This document shows, piece after piece, positions 1-8,523 of a DNA stretch of 64,000 nucleotides; the first letter of the stretch is position 1; the number at the start of each line of letters is the position of its first letter. Below the pieces are notes generated by a model. The model was not told the origin of the DNA. It ran no database searches and saw only the letters and a list, made by a program, of their open reading frames with translations. Position numbers and translations under genes: made by a program. This stretch comes from an uncultured Clostridia bacterium (GTDB taxonomy: Bacteria; Bacillota; Clostridia; Oscillospirales; Ruminococcaceae): NCBI GenBank assembly GCA_945910815.1, contig CAMDZD010000009.1:19627-83626 (forward strand). Reading direction: 5' to 3'.

Positions 1-377
1 AAGCTCATACATACACGCCTGTATATAGCATCAACCCTTGCAGTAAGTTCAGAAGGCGAAAAGGGTTTCGTGATATAGTCATCAGCACCAATCATAAGAC
101 CGCTTACCTTATCCATTTCCTGCGACCTTGCAGTAAGCATTATAATTCCGAGAGTGGAGCTTTTTTCACGTAATTTTTTACACACCTGAAAGCCGTCTAT
201 GCCCGGCATCATAATATCAAGCAGGACTATATCAAAATCGCCCTGTTCCTTTTCAAAGGTTTCAAGAGCCGATTCACCGCAGTTTACATCAACTACTTCA
301 TATCCGGCACGCCTTAAATTTATAACCACAAATTCTCTTATAGGGTCTTCATCTTCGCATACAAGAATACGTTTCAA
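1..377 (-). CDS. Response regulator receiver domain, partial (C-terminus off the left edge)
   Basis: Only the first ~125 residues are in the window. They form a complete CheY-like receiver: acidic pocket EDED near residue 10, phospho-acceptor Asp54 in VLLDIMMPGIDG, and the conserved Lys104 in YITKPFSPSEL. The spacing and sequence resemble OmpR/PhoB-type regulators, so a winged-helix DNA-binding domain probably follows beyond position 1 (inference). I chose the TTG at 377 because AGGAG lies eight bases before it; an in-frame ATG at 395 has no such site. The gene follows the lipoprotein gene at 399-1700 on the same strand, so the two may be co-transcribed, with a kinase further left. Confidence 0.9.
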   Translation of the reverse strand, partial: MKRILVCEDEDPIREFVVINLRRAGYEVVDVNCGESALETFEKEQGDFDIVLLDIMMPGIDGFQVCKKLREKSSTLGIIMLTARSQEMDKVSGLMIGADDYITKPFSPSELTARVDAIYRRVCMS

Positions 378-398
378 AATATCATCTCCTGTCATATT

Positions 399-1700
399 TT
401 ATTCTGTAAATCTGAAACAGAGTGCTGTTTCTCCCAGAGCGAGAGAAAGATTATTATTCTTAGCTTCCGGAACATATGCCATATATGAAGTTTCACCGTT
501 TGTACGAATCAGCTGATACCCCGATGAAATATGGTCGTTTTCGGAGGCTGAATCATATGATATATATATCCGTAGAAGTTCTTCGCCCTTTGAGCCGTCA
601 TCTTTATATTCCGTAAATACAAGCTCCTCATTTATAACATCTTTTTTGACGGTTACATGGTTTATCCACCTTTCGGGAAAGATAAACATATAACCTTCGG
701 CAATGCTGTAATATCCGGAATACTTTCTTTCAAGCTCCGAACCGTTATATATATACCATTCAGTCATTTTAATCTGTTCACTTTCGGGAACATCGTCATA
801 TCCTATAAACTGTGTCTGAACGGGAATTTCATATATTCCGTCACTGTCAATATCAATTGTATTTAATCCTGAAGCCCTTACCGTTTTCAGACTGTCATCG
901 GGATTTGAAAATACTTTATTAAGTCCCGAAGAATCCATATATATAATATCAGTCTGAATAAATCCCGAACCCGATACGGCATCTATATAAAGACCTGTTC
1001 TCTGATTTCCGATATTTCCGTATACAAGACGGTCAAATTCGGTAAAATTGCCGTTCAGTTCGGTTTTGTATTCATGATATTTTCCTTCGCTGTCAAGCTT
1101 ATAAGTAGCTGATACGGCAGGCGATGACGATGAACCGTGCAGAATAAGAAATTCATTCATATTATCCTTATCCATGTCGGTAACGTCCATAAAGGAATAT
1201 ACAGATGAAAAGGTTTTTTCAATAATTCCCTCACGGTAAGTATATATAGATGCTGACTTCTCGGAATTGTTTATAAGACTGCTCCCGATAATTATATTCG
1301 TTCTGTCGTTTTCACCGAGCTTTGATATTATTACCTTTTCAATATCTGAACCCTCTGCGGAGGTATCGCATACTGACTGCCATTTATCGTTGAAATGGTC
1401 AAGAACATTTATTCTCAAAGTATTCTCATTGATAGTAAGACCTTTTTTCTCATAGAATACTATTGATTCATTTTCACCGTCACCGTCAATATCTTCTATT
1501 ATGAATGCTGAAAGATACTTGCCGGATTTCGGATATTTAAGATTTATTGCCGAACCTGTTGTATCGGTCAGAGCATTATAAATCTGTTCCTGTTCGACAC
1601 TAAGCTTAGGAGGGGTAAGAAGATTGTCTATGCTTGTACCGAACGAACAGCCTGTTATAAAAATAACTGTCAGAATTATGCAGATTATTTTAATTTTCAC
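399..1700 (-). CDS. Lipoprotein with FG-GAP/VCBS-like calcium-loop repeats
   Basis: A 433-residue protein with a lipoprotein signal peptide; the lipobox ITGC puts the lipidated Cys at residue 18, so it should be anchored on the outer face of the membrane. Three Asp-rich loops are visible, DIDGDGENES near residue 70, DVTDMDKDNMNEF near 170 and DIDSDGIYE near 285. These resemble the calcium-binding loops of FG-GAP/VCBS beta-propeller repeats. No catalytic motif is apparent. It starts 8 bp after citrate synthase on the same strand and is followed by a response regulator, so a role in surface sensing is possible but unproven. Confidence 0.75.
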   Translation of the reverse strand: MKIKIICIILTVIFITGCSFGTSIDNLLTPPKLSVEQEQIYNALTDTTGSAINLKYPKSGKYLSAFIIEDIDGDGENESIVFYEKKGLTINENTLRINVLDHFNDKWQSVCDTSAEGSDIEKVIISKLGENDRTNIIIGSSLINNSEKSASIYTYREGIIEKTFSSVYSFMDVTDMDKDNMNEFLILHGSSSSPAVSATYKLDSEGKYHEYKTELNGNFTEFDRLVYGNIGNQRTGLYIDAVSGSGFIQTDIIYMDSSGLNKVFSNPDDSLKTVRASGLNTIDIDSDGIYEIPVQTQFIGYDDVPESEQIKMTEWYIYNGSELERKYSGYYSIAEGYMFIFPERWINHVTVKKDVINEELVFTEYKDDGSKGEELLRIYISYDSASENDHISSGYQLIRTNGETSYMAYVPEAKNNNLSLALGETALCFRFTE

Positions 1701-1708
1701 GTTTTTTA

Positions 1709-3073
1709 TTATCTTTCAGAAATAGAAACATATTTCTTGCTTTTTGCAATGGCTTTGTATGCGGGACGGATAATTCTTCCGCCTGTAAGGATTTCCTCCA
1801 TACGATGAGCAGACCAGCCGGCAATTCTTGCAACAGCGAAAAGCGGTGTAAACAAATCATCAGGGATTCCCAACATTCTGTAAACAAGTCCGGAATACAT
1901 ATCAACATTTGCACACATAACCTTACTGCTACCCTTAACTTTTTTGAATACTTCAGGAGTAAGTCTTTCAACAGTATCAAGAAGTTTAAATTCGGCTTCT
2001 ATTTCTCTGCCCTTAGCGAGTTCAAAAGCCTTTCTCTTGAGTATGCATGCTCTCGGGTCTGATATGGTATATACAGCATGTCCCATACCGTAAATAAGTC
2101 CGGAACGGTCATAAGCCTCTTTTTTGATGACTTTTGTCATATAGTCGGCAACTTCGCCCTCATTGTCCCAGTGCCTGATATTTTCCTTGAAATTGTCAAG
2201 CATTTTGATTACCTTGATATTAGCACCGCCGTGACGGTGACCTTTCAAGGCACATATAGCTCCGGAGTATGCGGAATACGGGTCAGTTCCGGAAGATGTC
2301 AGAACACGGCATGTAAATGTAGAGTTGTTTCCTCCTCCGTGTTCAGCCTGAAGCATAAGGAGTATATCAAGGAGCTGTGCCTCCTGTTTTGTATACTGTC
2401 TGTCAGTACGGAGAAGTGACAGAATTGTCTGTGCTGTGTTTTCCTCATAATTAATAGGGTGCATAATCATGCTTTCATTGTCATAATGACGCTTTTTAAC
2501 CTGATAAGCATTTGTCATAATTACGGGAAGCTTGGCAATAAGGCTTATTGCCGTACGCATTTCGTTATCGAGTTCCTTTCCCTCGCTCTCATCGTCATAT
2601 GAATACAAAGCAAGAACGGAACGTGCAAGCTTATTCATAATATTATTCGAGGGGGCTTTAAGAATCATATCTTCAACAAATCCGGAAGGCAAATCACGTT
2701 TAAGCGAAAGATATGTGTTAAAGGATTCAAGCTCTTTTACTGACGGCAGATGTCCGAAAAGAAGAAGAAAAACAGTTTCTTCATAGCCGTATCTGTCCTC
2801 TTTTTCAACATTGGAAACCAAATCCTCTATATTATAGCCTCTGTATATAAGCTGTCCGGGGATAGGTTCAACTTCGCCTTCATTCATGACATAGCCATGT
2901 ACATTACAGATGTTTGTAATTCCTGCAACAACACCAGTACCGTCACTGTTACGCAGACCTCTTTTCACCTGAAATTTTTCATAGAGACCCTGTTCGATTG
3001 AAGAATTTTTTTTAAGCTCACTGCATAAGCTTGTAACATCAGCACCTGAAATAAATGCTCCCATGTGATTCAC
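1709..3073 (-). CDS. gltA: Citrate synthase
   Basis: A 454-residue citrate synthase that condenses oxaloacetate and acetyl-CoA. The family's catalytic residues are visible: the His of GHRHGGAN, the His of GMGHAVY, and the Asp in NVDMYSGLVY. Length is slightly above the usual ~430 because of an N-terminal extension before the conserved core. The start ATG is preceded by AGGGAG-like sequence and a strong promoter. No aconitase or isocitrate dehydrogenase gene is in the window, so it probably feeds a partial oxidative branch toward glutamate (inference). A 2-methylcitrate synthase role cannot be excluded from sequence alone. Confidence 0.95.
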   Translation of the reverse strand: MNHMGAFISGADVTSLCSELKKNSSIEQGLYEKFQVKRGLRNSDGTGVVAGITNICNVHGYVMNEGEVEPIPGQLIYRGYNIEDLVSNVEKEDRYGYEETVFLLLFGHLPSVKELESFNTYLSLKRDLPSGFVEDMILKAPSNNIMNKLARSVLALYSYDDESEGKELDNEMRTAISLIAKLPVIMTNAYQVKKRHYDNESMIMHPINYEENTAQTILSLLRTDRQYTKQEAQLLDILLMLQAEHGGGNNSTFTCRVLTSSGTDPYSAYSGAICALKGHRHGGANIKVIKMLDNFKENIRHWDNEGEVADYMTKVIKKEAYDRSGLIYGMGHAVYTISDPRACILKRKAFELAKGREIEAEFKLLDTVERLTPEVFKKVKGSSKVMCANVDMYSGLVYRMLGIPDDLFTPLFAVARIAGWSAHRMEEILTGGRIIRPAYKAIAKSKKYVSISER

Positions 3074-3095
3074 TCCCTTTAAGAATTATTAACTT

Positions 3096-3124
3096 ATTAT
3101 ACACCTTTTTTTGATATATGTCAA
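3096..3124 (-). promoter_or_regulatory. SigA-type promoter for gltA
   Basis: On the minus strand TTGACA and TATAAT are separated by exactly 17 bases; the -10 is at 3096-3101 and the -35 at 3119-3124. Transcription would start about 15 bases before the gltA start codon. Confidence 0.85.
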
Positions 3125-3158
3125 CCATTGAAAAAAAATGAAAGGAAATAAAATAAAT

Positions 3159-4148
3159 ATGAAAAGATACATATCATTTATAACATTTTTGACGCTTACA
3201 GTAACAATTATTCCGGCAATACCGGTATATATATCAGGAAACAGTACATATTCCGAAACGGAAAAACCGGAGAAATCCGAAAAGGAGACAGAGGAATATT
3301 ATAATATTCTTGATGTGTCAACAGGTGAAGTTTTAAAAGTGAGCAAGCTTGACTATATAACAGGTGCAGTATGTGCGGAAATGCCTGCAACCTTTGAAAC
3401 AGAGGCACTCAAGGCACAGGCTGTCACAGCACATACATATGCGGAAAGGCAGTGTATGCGTGAAAGGGAAAATCCGACTCCTGAGCTTTGCGGAGCTGAT
3501 TTTTCAAATGATACGAATAAATTTCAGGGATATTTCACAGTCAATCAGGCGAAACAGTTCTACAAGGAAAATTTTGACCTCTATTACAGTAAAATCTCTG
3601 ATGCTGTTTCGGAAGTATGGGACTATACAATATATTACGATGACGAGCCTATAATATCAGCTTTTCATTCGATGTCATCGGGAAAAACTGAAAGTGCCGA
3701 AAATGTATGGGGAAGTGATATTGAATATTTAAAATCAGTAGACAGTCCGCAGGACATTTCAGCTCCGAAATATCTCGAAGAAACAGAATATGACTGCGAA
3801 ACGATAAAAAACAAGCTGATTTCAGAATATCCCGAAATTCAGCTTGATGATGATTATACAAAATGGTTTGAAATAAAAGAAGTATCCGATGCCGGAACAG
3901 TTCTTTCATTAAGAGCCGGAGACATCGAAATCACCGGAAATGATTTGCGTTCCGTATTGCTTCTGCGTTCAGCCGTATTTGAAATAGAGTGTAAGGACAA
4001 CAAATTTATATTCACAACAAAGGGATACGGTCATTGTGTAGGAATGAGTCAGTACGGAGCAAATGCTATGGCACAGGAGGGAAAAACGTGGCGTGAAATT
4101 TTAGAACATTATTATTCCGGCTGTACCATATCAAAGGAAAAAGATTAG
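3159..4148 (+). CDS. SpoIID/LytB-domain protein (stage II sporulation protein D-like)
   Basis: A 329-residue exported protein with one N-terminal membrane/signal segment and a SpoIID/LytB domain. Hallmarks are [17 protein letters not shown] around residue 90 and the C-terminal [17 protein letters not shown]. SpoIID is a peptidoglycan lytic transglycosylase needed for engulfment; many clostridia also have vegetative paralogues. I start at 3159, where AAAGGA is well placed, rather than at 3138. It is one of the few plus-strand genes left of the origin. It ends overlapping the purB stop codon by 4 bp on the opposite strand. No SpoIIQ or SpoIIR partner is nearby, so the sporulation role is inferred. 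Confidence 0.85.
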   Translation: MKRYISFITFLTLTVTIIPAIPVYISGNSTYSETEKPEKSEKETEEYYNILDVSTGEVLKVSKLDYITGAVCAEMPATFETEALKAQAVTAHTYAERQCMRERENPTPELCGADFSNDTNKFQGYFTVNQAKQFYKENFDLYYSKISDAVSEVWDYTIYYDDEPIISAFHSMSSGKTESAENVWGSDIEYLKSVDSPQDISAPKYLEETEYDCETIKNKLISEYPEIQLDDDYTKWFEIKEVSDAGTVLSLRAGDIEITGNDLRSVLLLRSAVFEIECKDNKFIFTTKGYGHCVGMSQYGANAMAQEGKTWREILEHYYSGCTISKEKD

Positions 4149-5581
4149 TTTTTCATCTCGAAATTTTCACCGAGAATATCCTTGTTTTCATCGAGGACAG
4201 GCTGAATAAATTCGGAAATAAATTCCTCAACCTGCTGTTCACTTCTGCCTGTATAGTTTTCGGGTTTAAGAACAGCGTCCATTTCTTCCTTTGTAGTCAT
4301 AAACATAGGGTCATTAACGATAAGTTCGCAGAGATTGTTTTTCTTTCCGTAGAGCTTAACCTGTTCGCCGGCAGTCATTGAATATTCACGGATTCTCTCA
4401 TGAAGTTCCTGACGGTTACCGCCCTTCTTGACAGCGTCCATCATAACATTTTCAGTAGCCATAAACGGCAGTTCATTCATAACACGCTGTTTTATAACTT
4501 CAGGATATACTATAAGACCGTCAGTTACATTCATCATAATATTGAGTATAGCATCAACGCCGAGGAATGCCTCTGCAATGGAAATTCTCTTGTTAGCAGA
4601 ATCGTCAAGTGTTCTTTCAAACCACTGTGTTCCTGCTGTAAATGCAGGGTTAAGGCTGTCAATCATGACATATCTTGCAAGAGATGTAATTCTTTCACAT
4701 CTCATAGGATTTCTCTTGTATGCCATAGCTGATGAGCCAATCTGTTTTGATTCACGTGGTTCTTCCATTTCCTTGAAGCTCTGGAGTATTCTCATATCGT
4801 TTGAGAATTTGCTTGCTGACTGTGCAATACCGCTTAAAACGGAAAGTATCTGTGAATCAATTTTTCTTGAATATGTCTGACCTGATACAGGTACAACGCC
4901 ATCGAATCCCATTTCATCGGCAATCATTCTTTCAAGTTCCTTAACCTTTGAAGAATCTCCCTCAAAGAGTTCCATAAATGATGCCTGAGTGCCGGTAGTA
5001 CCCTTTGAACCGAGAAGCTTAAGATTAGCTATTCTGAAATCAAGGTCATTCAAATCCATAAGAAGTTCATTAATCCAGAGAGTAGCTCTCTTTCCTACGG
5101 TAGTAAGCTGTGCGGGCTGAAGATGAGTATATGCAAGGCATGGCATAGCTTTATATTTCATAGCGAAATCAGAAAGATTTGCTATAACGTTTATCAGCTT
5201 TCTGCGTACGACCTTAAGGGCATCACGCATAACAATTATATCGGTATTGTCACCGACATAGCATGAAGTAGCACCGAGGTGTATAATTCCGGCAGCTTCA
5301 GGACATACAAGTCCATAGGTATATACATGAGCCATAACGTCATGGCGTACAAGTTTTTCACGTTCCGAAGCAACTTCATAATCAATATCGTTGATATGTT
5401 CCTCAAGCTGTTTCACCTGAGCTTCAGTTACAGGAAGTCCGAGTTTCATTTCAGCACGTGCAAGAGCAACCCAGAGTTTTCGCCATGTTGTAAACTTCTT
5501 GTCAGCTGAAAATATATACTGCATTTCCTCGCTGGCATAACGTGTACAGAACGGGCTTTCATAGCTGTTAGTATTATTCAT
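4145..5581 (-). CDS. purB: Adenylosuccinate lyase
   Basis: A 478-residue fumarase/aspartase-superfamily enzyme that acts twice in purine synthesis, splitting SAICAR and adenylosuccinate and releasing fumarate. The family signature loop with the catalytic Ser reads [14 protein letters not shown], and [12 protein letters not shown] carries the substrate-binding TS. The length matches the longer, eukaryote-like PurB branch. An AGGAGG ribosome site precedes the ATG and a strong promoter lies upstream. It is monocistronic here. Confidence 0.96.
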   Translation of the reverse strand: MNNTNSYESPFCTRYASEEMQYIFSADKKFTTWRKLWVALARAEMKLGLPVTEAQVKQLEEHINDIDYEVASEREKLVRHDVMAHVYTYGLVCPEAAGIIHLGATSCYVGDNTDIIVMRDALKVVRRKLINVIANLSDFAMKYKAMPCLAYTHLQPAQLTTVGKRATLWINELLMDLNDLDFRIANLKLLGSKGTTGTQASFMELFEGDSSKVKELERMIADEMGFDGVVPVSGQTYSRKIDSQILSVLSGIAQSASKFSNDMRILQSFKEMEEPRESKQIGSSAMAYKRNPMRCERITSLARYVMIDSLNPAFTAGTQWFERTLDDSANKRISIAEAFLGVDAILNIMMNVTDGLIVYPEVIKQRVMNELPFMATENVMMDAVKKGGNRQELHERIREYSMTAGEQVKLYGKKNNLCELIVNDPMFMTTKEEMDAVLKPENYTGRSEQQVEEFISEFIQPVLDENKDILGENFEMKN

Positions 5582-5632
5582 TTAGAAAAAATCCTCCTTT
5601 TTTCAAAAAAACTGCAAAACAGCTTTTTTTCA

Positions 5633-5661
5633 ATTATATCATTATTTCCGGAGAATGTCAA
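5633..5661 (-). promoter_or_regulatory. SigA-type promoter for purB
   Basis: TTGACA (5656-5661) and TATAAT (5633-5638) on the minus strand are separated by 17 bases, upstream of purB. No purine-riboswitch-like fold is evident in the short leader. Confidence 0.85.
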
Positions 5662-5663
5662 CT

Positions 5664-6329
5664 TTATTTTGACAATTTCAGGAAATCCGTTCTGCAATAT
5701 GTAAGGCAGAATATTTTTCCTGCACCGTTATTTTTAAGCAGTCGGGAAATTTCTGAAAGTGTACTTCCGGTAGTGCATACATCGTCTATTAAAATTATAT
5801 TTTTTCCGGAAATTTTCTCCGGATTTTTTAATGCAAATGCATTTTTCAGATTGGATTTTCTTTCATTTTTGGAAAGCTCTTTCTGATGAGGTGTTTTTCT
5901 GATTTTGAAAACAATATTGAATTTGTGCGGTATTCCGGAAATATGCGAAATTTCGCTTGCTATGAGTTCACACTGATTATATCCTCTTTTAGCCTTGTCC
6001 GATTTGTACATGGGAACGGGTATTATAAAATCAATATGTTCCGAAACAAGGTATTTTTTTATAAGCTCCGAAATTCCGATTGCAAAGGCATAAGGAGCGT
6101 TTCCTCCCTTATCCTTGAGGGTAAAAACTGCCGGAGATATATTTTCATCATAAATGCAGACCGACATGCTGAAATCGCTGTACTGAATATCAAAGGATTC
6201 TTCAAGAAAATTTATATTTTCACGGCATTTCTGACAGAAATCGTCCGTATATCCTATAAAATCACCGCATACCGGACAGCGTGACGGATAAATCAAATCC
6301 AGAACGAACCGGATATATTTATAAATCAT
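5664..6329 (-). CDS. comF: ComF-family phosphoribosyltransferase-like protein
   Basis: A 221-residue ComF homologue. An N-terminal four-Cys zinc knuckle (CPVC ... CQKC, residues ~18-36) is followed by a type I phosphoribosyltransferase fold ending in the PRPP-binding loop IILIDDVCTTGSTLSE. In Bacillus ComF supports DNA uptake during competence; in many anaerobes its role is unknown. It overlaps the upstream HTH regulator gene by 11 bp, so the two are translationally coupled. No other competence genes are in the window. Confidence 0.92.
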   Translation of the reverse strand: MIYKYIRFVLDLIYPSRCPVCGDFIGYTDDFCQKCRENINFLEESFDIQYSDFSMSVCIYDENISPAVFTLKDKGGNAPYAFAIGISELIKKYLVSEHIDFIIPVPMYKSDKAKRGYNQCELIASEISHISGIPHKFNIVFKIRKTPHQKELSKNERKSNLKNAFALKNPEKISGKNIILIDDVCTTGSTLSEISRLLKNNGAGKIFCLTYCRTDFLKLSK

Positions 6330-6555
6330 CAGTTTTTTTCGCTTTCGGATAGGGTCGGGGATTGTCTGTAAGTCCGAGAATATAGTCAGTGCTTGTATTA
6401 TAAAGAACTGCGAGCTTGATTACAAAATCAACCGGTATCGGTCGCAGTCCACGTTCATATTTTGAATATAATGACTGGTCACAGAAAAGATATTCTGAAA
6501 TTTCTTTCTGCGTCTTGTCATTGTCTTCACGGAGATTTCTTATTCTTCTGAACAC
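6319..6555 (-). CDS. XRE-family helix-turn-helix regulator
   Basis: A 78-residue protein that is almost entirely a Cro/CI-type HTH: KTQKEISEYLFCDQSLYSKYERG then IKLAVLYNTSTDYILGLTD. GAGGTG precedes the ATG. It overlaps comF by 11 bp and probably regulates itself and comF, or a distant target; the ligand is unknown. Confidence 0.9.
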   Translation of the reverse strand: MFRRIRNLREDNDKTQKEISEYLFCDQSLYSKYERGLRPIPVDFVIKLAVLYNTSTDYILGLTDNPRPYPKAKKTDDL

Positions 6556-6634
6556 ATTCCGTCACCTCAGATTAATTATAAGGCACACAGAAAGCATTTT
6601 TTTGATTATAGGACAATATGTCCGCTAATCTGTA

Positions 6635-6662
6635 TAAAATAAGGGCGGATTTTTCACCGCCC
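6635..6662 (-). terminator. Intrinsic terminator after the 6674-7033 lipoprotein gene
   Basis: GGGCGG (6657-6662 on the minus strand) pairs with CCGCCC (6643-6648), loop of 8, followed on minus by TTATTTTA. Confidence 0.8.
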
Positions 6663-6673
6663 GAATAAAAAAA

Positions 6674-7033
6674 TTATCGGTTTCTCTCTCTGGGAGCTGT
6701 TGAAGTACCGTTATCGTTATTATTGCCGTCACCTGTTATTCCGTCAATAATATCCCTTGTGGCATCTCCTGCACCTTCAATTATGTCCTCTCCGGCAGAT
6801 TCCACATTATCTATAAAGCCATCACCGTCATTGTCAATATTACTGTTATAATTATGGTCTGTCGTTACGGTGTGAGTTTCAGTTACAGTTTCTTTTTCTG
6901 ATGTTTCGCCCGTATTCACAGCTGTAGAATCTGATGAACTGCTATTGTTATTGTTTTTATTATTGTTCCCGCACCCTGTAAAAGCCGTGCAAATCAGAAG
7001 CATTGAGGCACTTAATGCAAAAAGCTTTTTCAT
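6674..7033 (-). CDS. Small Asn/Ser-rich lipoprotein
   Basis: A 119-residue secreted protein of unknown function. The signal peptide ends in a lipobox, FTGC, followed by an Asn/Ser-rich low-complexity stretch. After it comes a mixed acidic region (NIDNDGDGFIDNVESAGEDIIEG) with one calcium-loop-like DNDGDG. I start at 7033, where AAAGGA is well spaced, rather than at 7051. Similar lipoproteins with a DIIEGAGD segment occur in clostridia, but I know of no established function. Confidence 0.75.
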   Translation of the reverse strand: MKKLFALSASMLLICTAFTGCGNNNKNNNNSSSSDSTAVNTGETSEKETVTETHTVTTDHNYNSNIDNDGDGFIDNVESAGEDIIEGAGDATRDIIDGITGDGNNNDNGTSTAPRERNR

Positions 7034-7117
7034 ATTCAAAAATCCTTTCATATTTTATTGCGGAATCGGTTTCCACAATGTAAAAATATTATTTACAGAT
7101 TTTTTGAAATTATCAGC

Positions 7118-7168
7118 ATAAAAATCAAAAAAGTTTTCAACACTTTTTTCAACAAAAAGTTGAAAACT
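7118..7168 (-). terminator. Intrinsic terminator overlapping the ytaF stop codon
   Basis: Perfect 10-bp arms AGTTTTCAAC (7132-7141 and 7159-7168) are followed on the minus strand by TTTTTTGATTTTT. The stem sequence resembles the TTTTCAACA motif of the origin. Confidence 0.8.
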
Positions 7169-7785
7169 CAGATTATGCCGATTACAGCAGATAATATAAG
7201 CATTACTCCGCCAAGCCATGAAAAGTCATATTTTAATGAAGAAATCTTTTTGCCGGTAAAAGCTCCGAGATATACAACAAGAATATTTACAGAAAAAGTC
7301 AGAAATGCCGTTCGCAATGAATCTGCACCGAGAAATCCCGCATTTATTCCTACTGCAACTGAATCCGCTGAAAGTGCAAGGGCAAGGGCAATACTCTCTG
7401 ATATTGAAAGAATCTTTGAAAAATCAGAATCAGCCGTTCTTTCATCAAGATAAAGGCGGACTCCTATTCCGAGACGGCTCATTTTAATATATATATCGCC
7501 TTTTTCGGAAAGCTTTCTGACAACTGCCCTTACAATGCTTTTGAATATGGTAACAGTTCCGATTGCAGTCAGAATAATACACCCGATTACAGAGCATATT
7601 TTTACAGGTATTATACATTCAAGCAGTCCCGCAAGCAGAAGTGACAAATAAAGTATTACTGATGAAATAAAGCTAAGCACAAATCCCGACCAGAATGGAA
7701 TTTTTATTCCTGATGAATTATAGTTTACTGACATTAAATATGTATCAATGCAGACAGTAAGCGTTATAAGTATTTCATTCAGCAT
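7168..7785 (-). CDS. ytaF: MntP/YtaF-family sporulation membrane protein
   Basis: A 205-residue polytopic protein with about six membrane helices. It contains the two internal repeats typical of the MntP/YtaF family, with conserved Asp residues in TVCIDTYLMSVNY and ALSADSVAVGINAG. In Bacillus, YtaF is a sporulation-associated relative of the manganese exporter MntP; whether this protein moves Mn2+ is not shown by sequence. It is a single-gene unit with its own terminator. Confidence 0.85.
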   Translation of the reverse strand: MLNEILITLTVCIDTYLMSVNYNSSGIKIPFWSGFVLSFISSVILYLSLLLAGLLECIIPVKICSVIGCIILTAIGTVTIFKSIVRAVVRKLSEKGDIYIKMSRLGIGVRLYLDERTADSDFSKILSISESIALALALSADSVAVGINAGFLGADSLRTAFLTFSVNILVVYLGAFTGKKISSLKYDFSWLGGVMLILSAVIGII

Positions 7786-7847
7786 AAAATCCCCCGTTTC
7801 CGTATAATTTCTATATTATATGCAGAAACGGAAAACAAAGTTAAAAA

Positions 7848-8324
7848 TTATTCCTCAACAAGAAGTATAGGGTATGAAGTATCATAGGGCTTTACTATTT
7901 CAGGGTGACTGTCAGCATAGCTGAATATTTTATCTGCAAGAACGTCTTTTAAAAATCCGACAAGCTCCGAAAGAGGCTTGTTATACATAGCCTCGCAAAT
8001 GCTTGCAATGGATATTACTCTTTTATCTCCTATTTTCATTATTCTATAAGGCCATATCCGGCAGTCAAAAGGCTTTTCATCACCGAGAATACAGCCCTTT
8101 TTCGGGTCAAGAGCAGGGCAGGTAAAAAGTCCCTCATCATCGAATTTTTCAGCCTTGAATATATATCCGCCGTCTTTCTGAATAAATTCGGCATCTGCAA
8201 TGCTTTCAAGCTTATTTCTGGTATCTTCATCAAAAACAGGAGTTTCCCATATGTCATAGCGGTCAAATATACAGCAGAGCTTACATTCCGCACATGTCTT
8301 TTTATCAAGAATTTTTTTCAGCAT
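7848..8324 (-). CDS. YkgJ-type cysteine-cluster protein
   Basis: A 158-residue soluble protein with the CxxCxxCC ... C pattern of the zinc/iron-chelating YkgJ (UPF0153) family: CAECKLCC near the N-terminus, then CPALDPKKGC and KPFDCRIWPYRI. The spacing suggests one bound metal or Fe-S cluster (family knowledge). The biological role is unknown. Confidence 0.85.
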   Translation of the reverse strand: MLKKILDKKTCAECKLCCIFDRYDIWETPVFDEDTRNKLESIADAEFIQKDGGYIFKAEKFDDEGLFTCPALDPKKGCILGDEKPFDCRIWPYRIMKIGDKRVISIASICEAMYNKPLSELVGFLKDVLADKIFSYADSHPEIVKPYDTSYPILLVEE

Positions 8325-8459
8325 TTATATAATACCTCCATAGTTTATTTATACTTATAGAATATCACATGTATTTTTTTATGTCAATTGAAATTTTTCT
8401 GAAGTAAAACAGCTTTCCGGAACGTACTAATATAAGAGAGAATATATTTGAAAATTCAA

Positions 8460-8488
8460 TTGACTTTCTAAATTATATATGATATAAT
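8460..8488 (+). promoter_or_regulatory. SigA-type promoter for the 8524-11928 glycosylation operon
   Basis: TTGACT (8460-8465), 17-base spacer, TATAAT (8483-8488); AAAGGAG and ATG follow about 25 bases later. The rest of the 200-bp gap is AT-rich with no further gene. Confidence 0.85.
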
Positions 8489-8523
8489 TATAATGTTTGA
8501 TAACGTATAAAAAGGAGAAATTT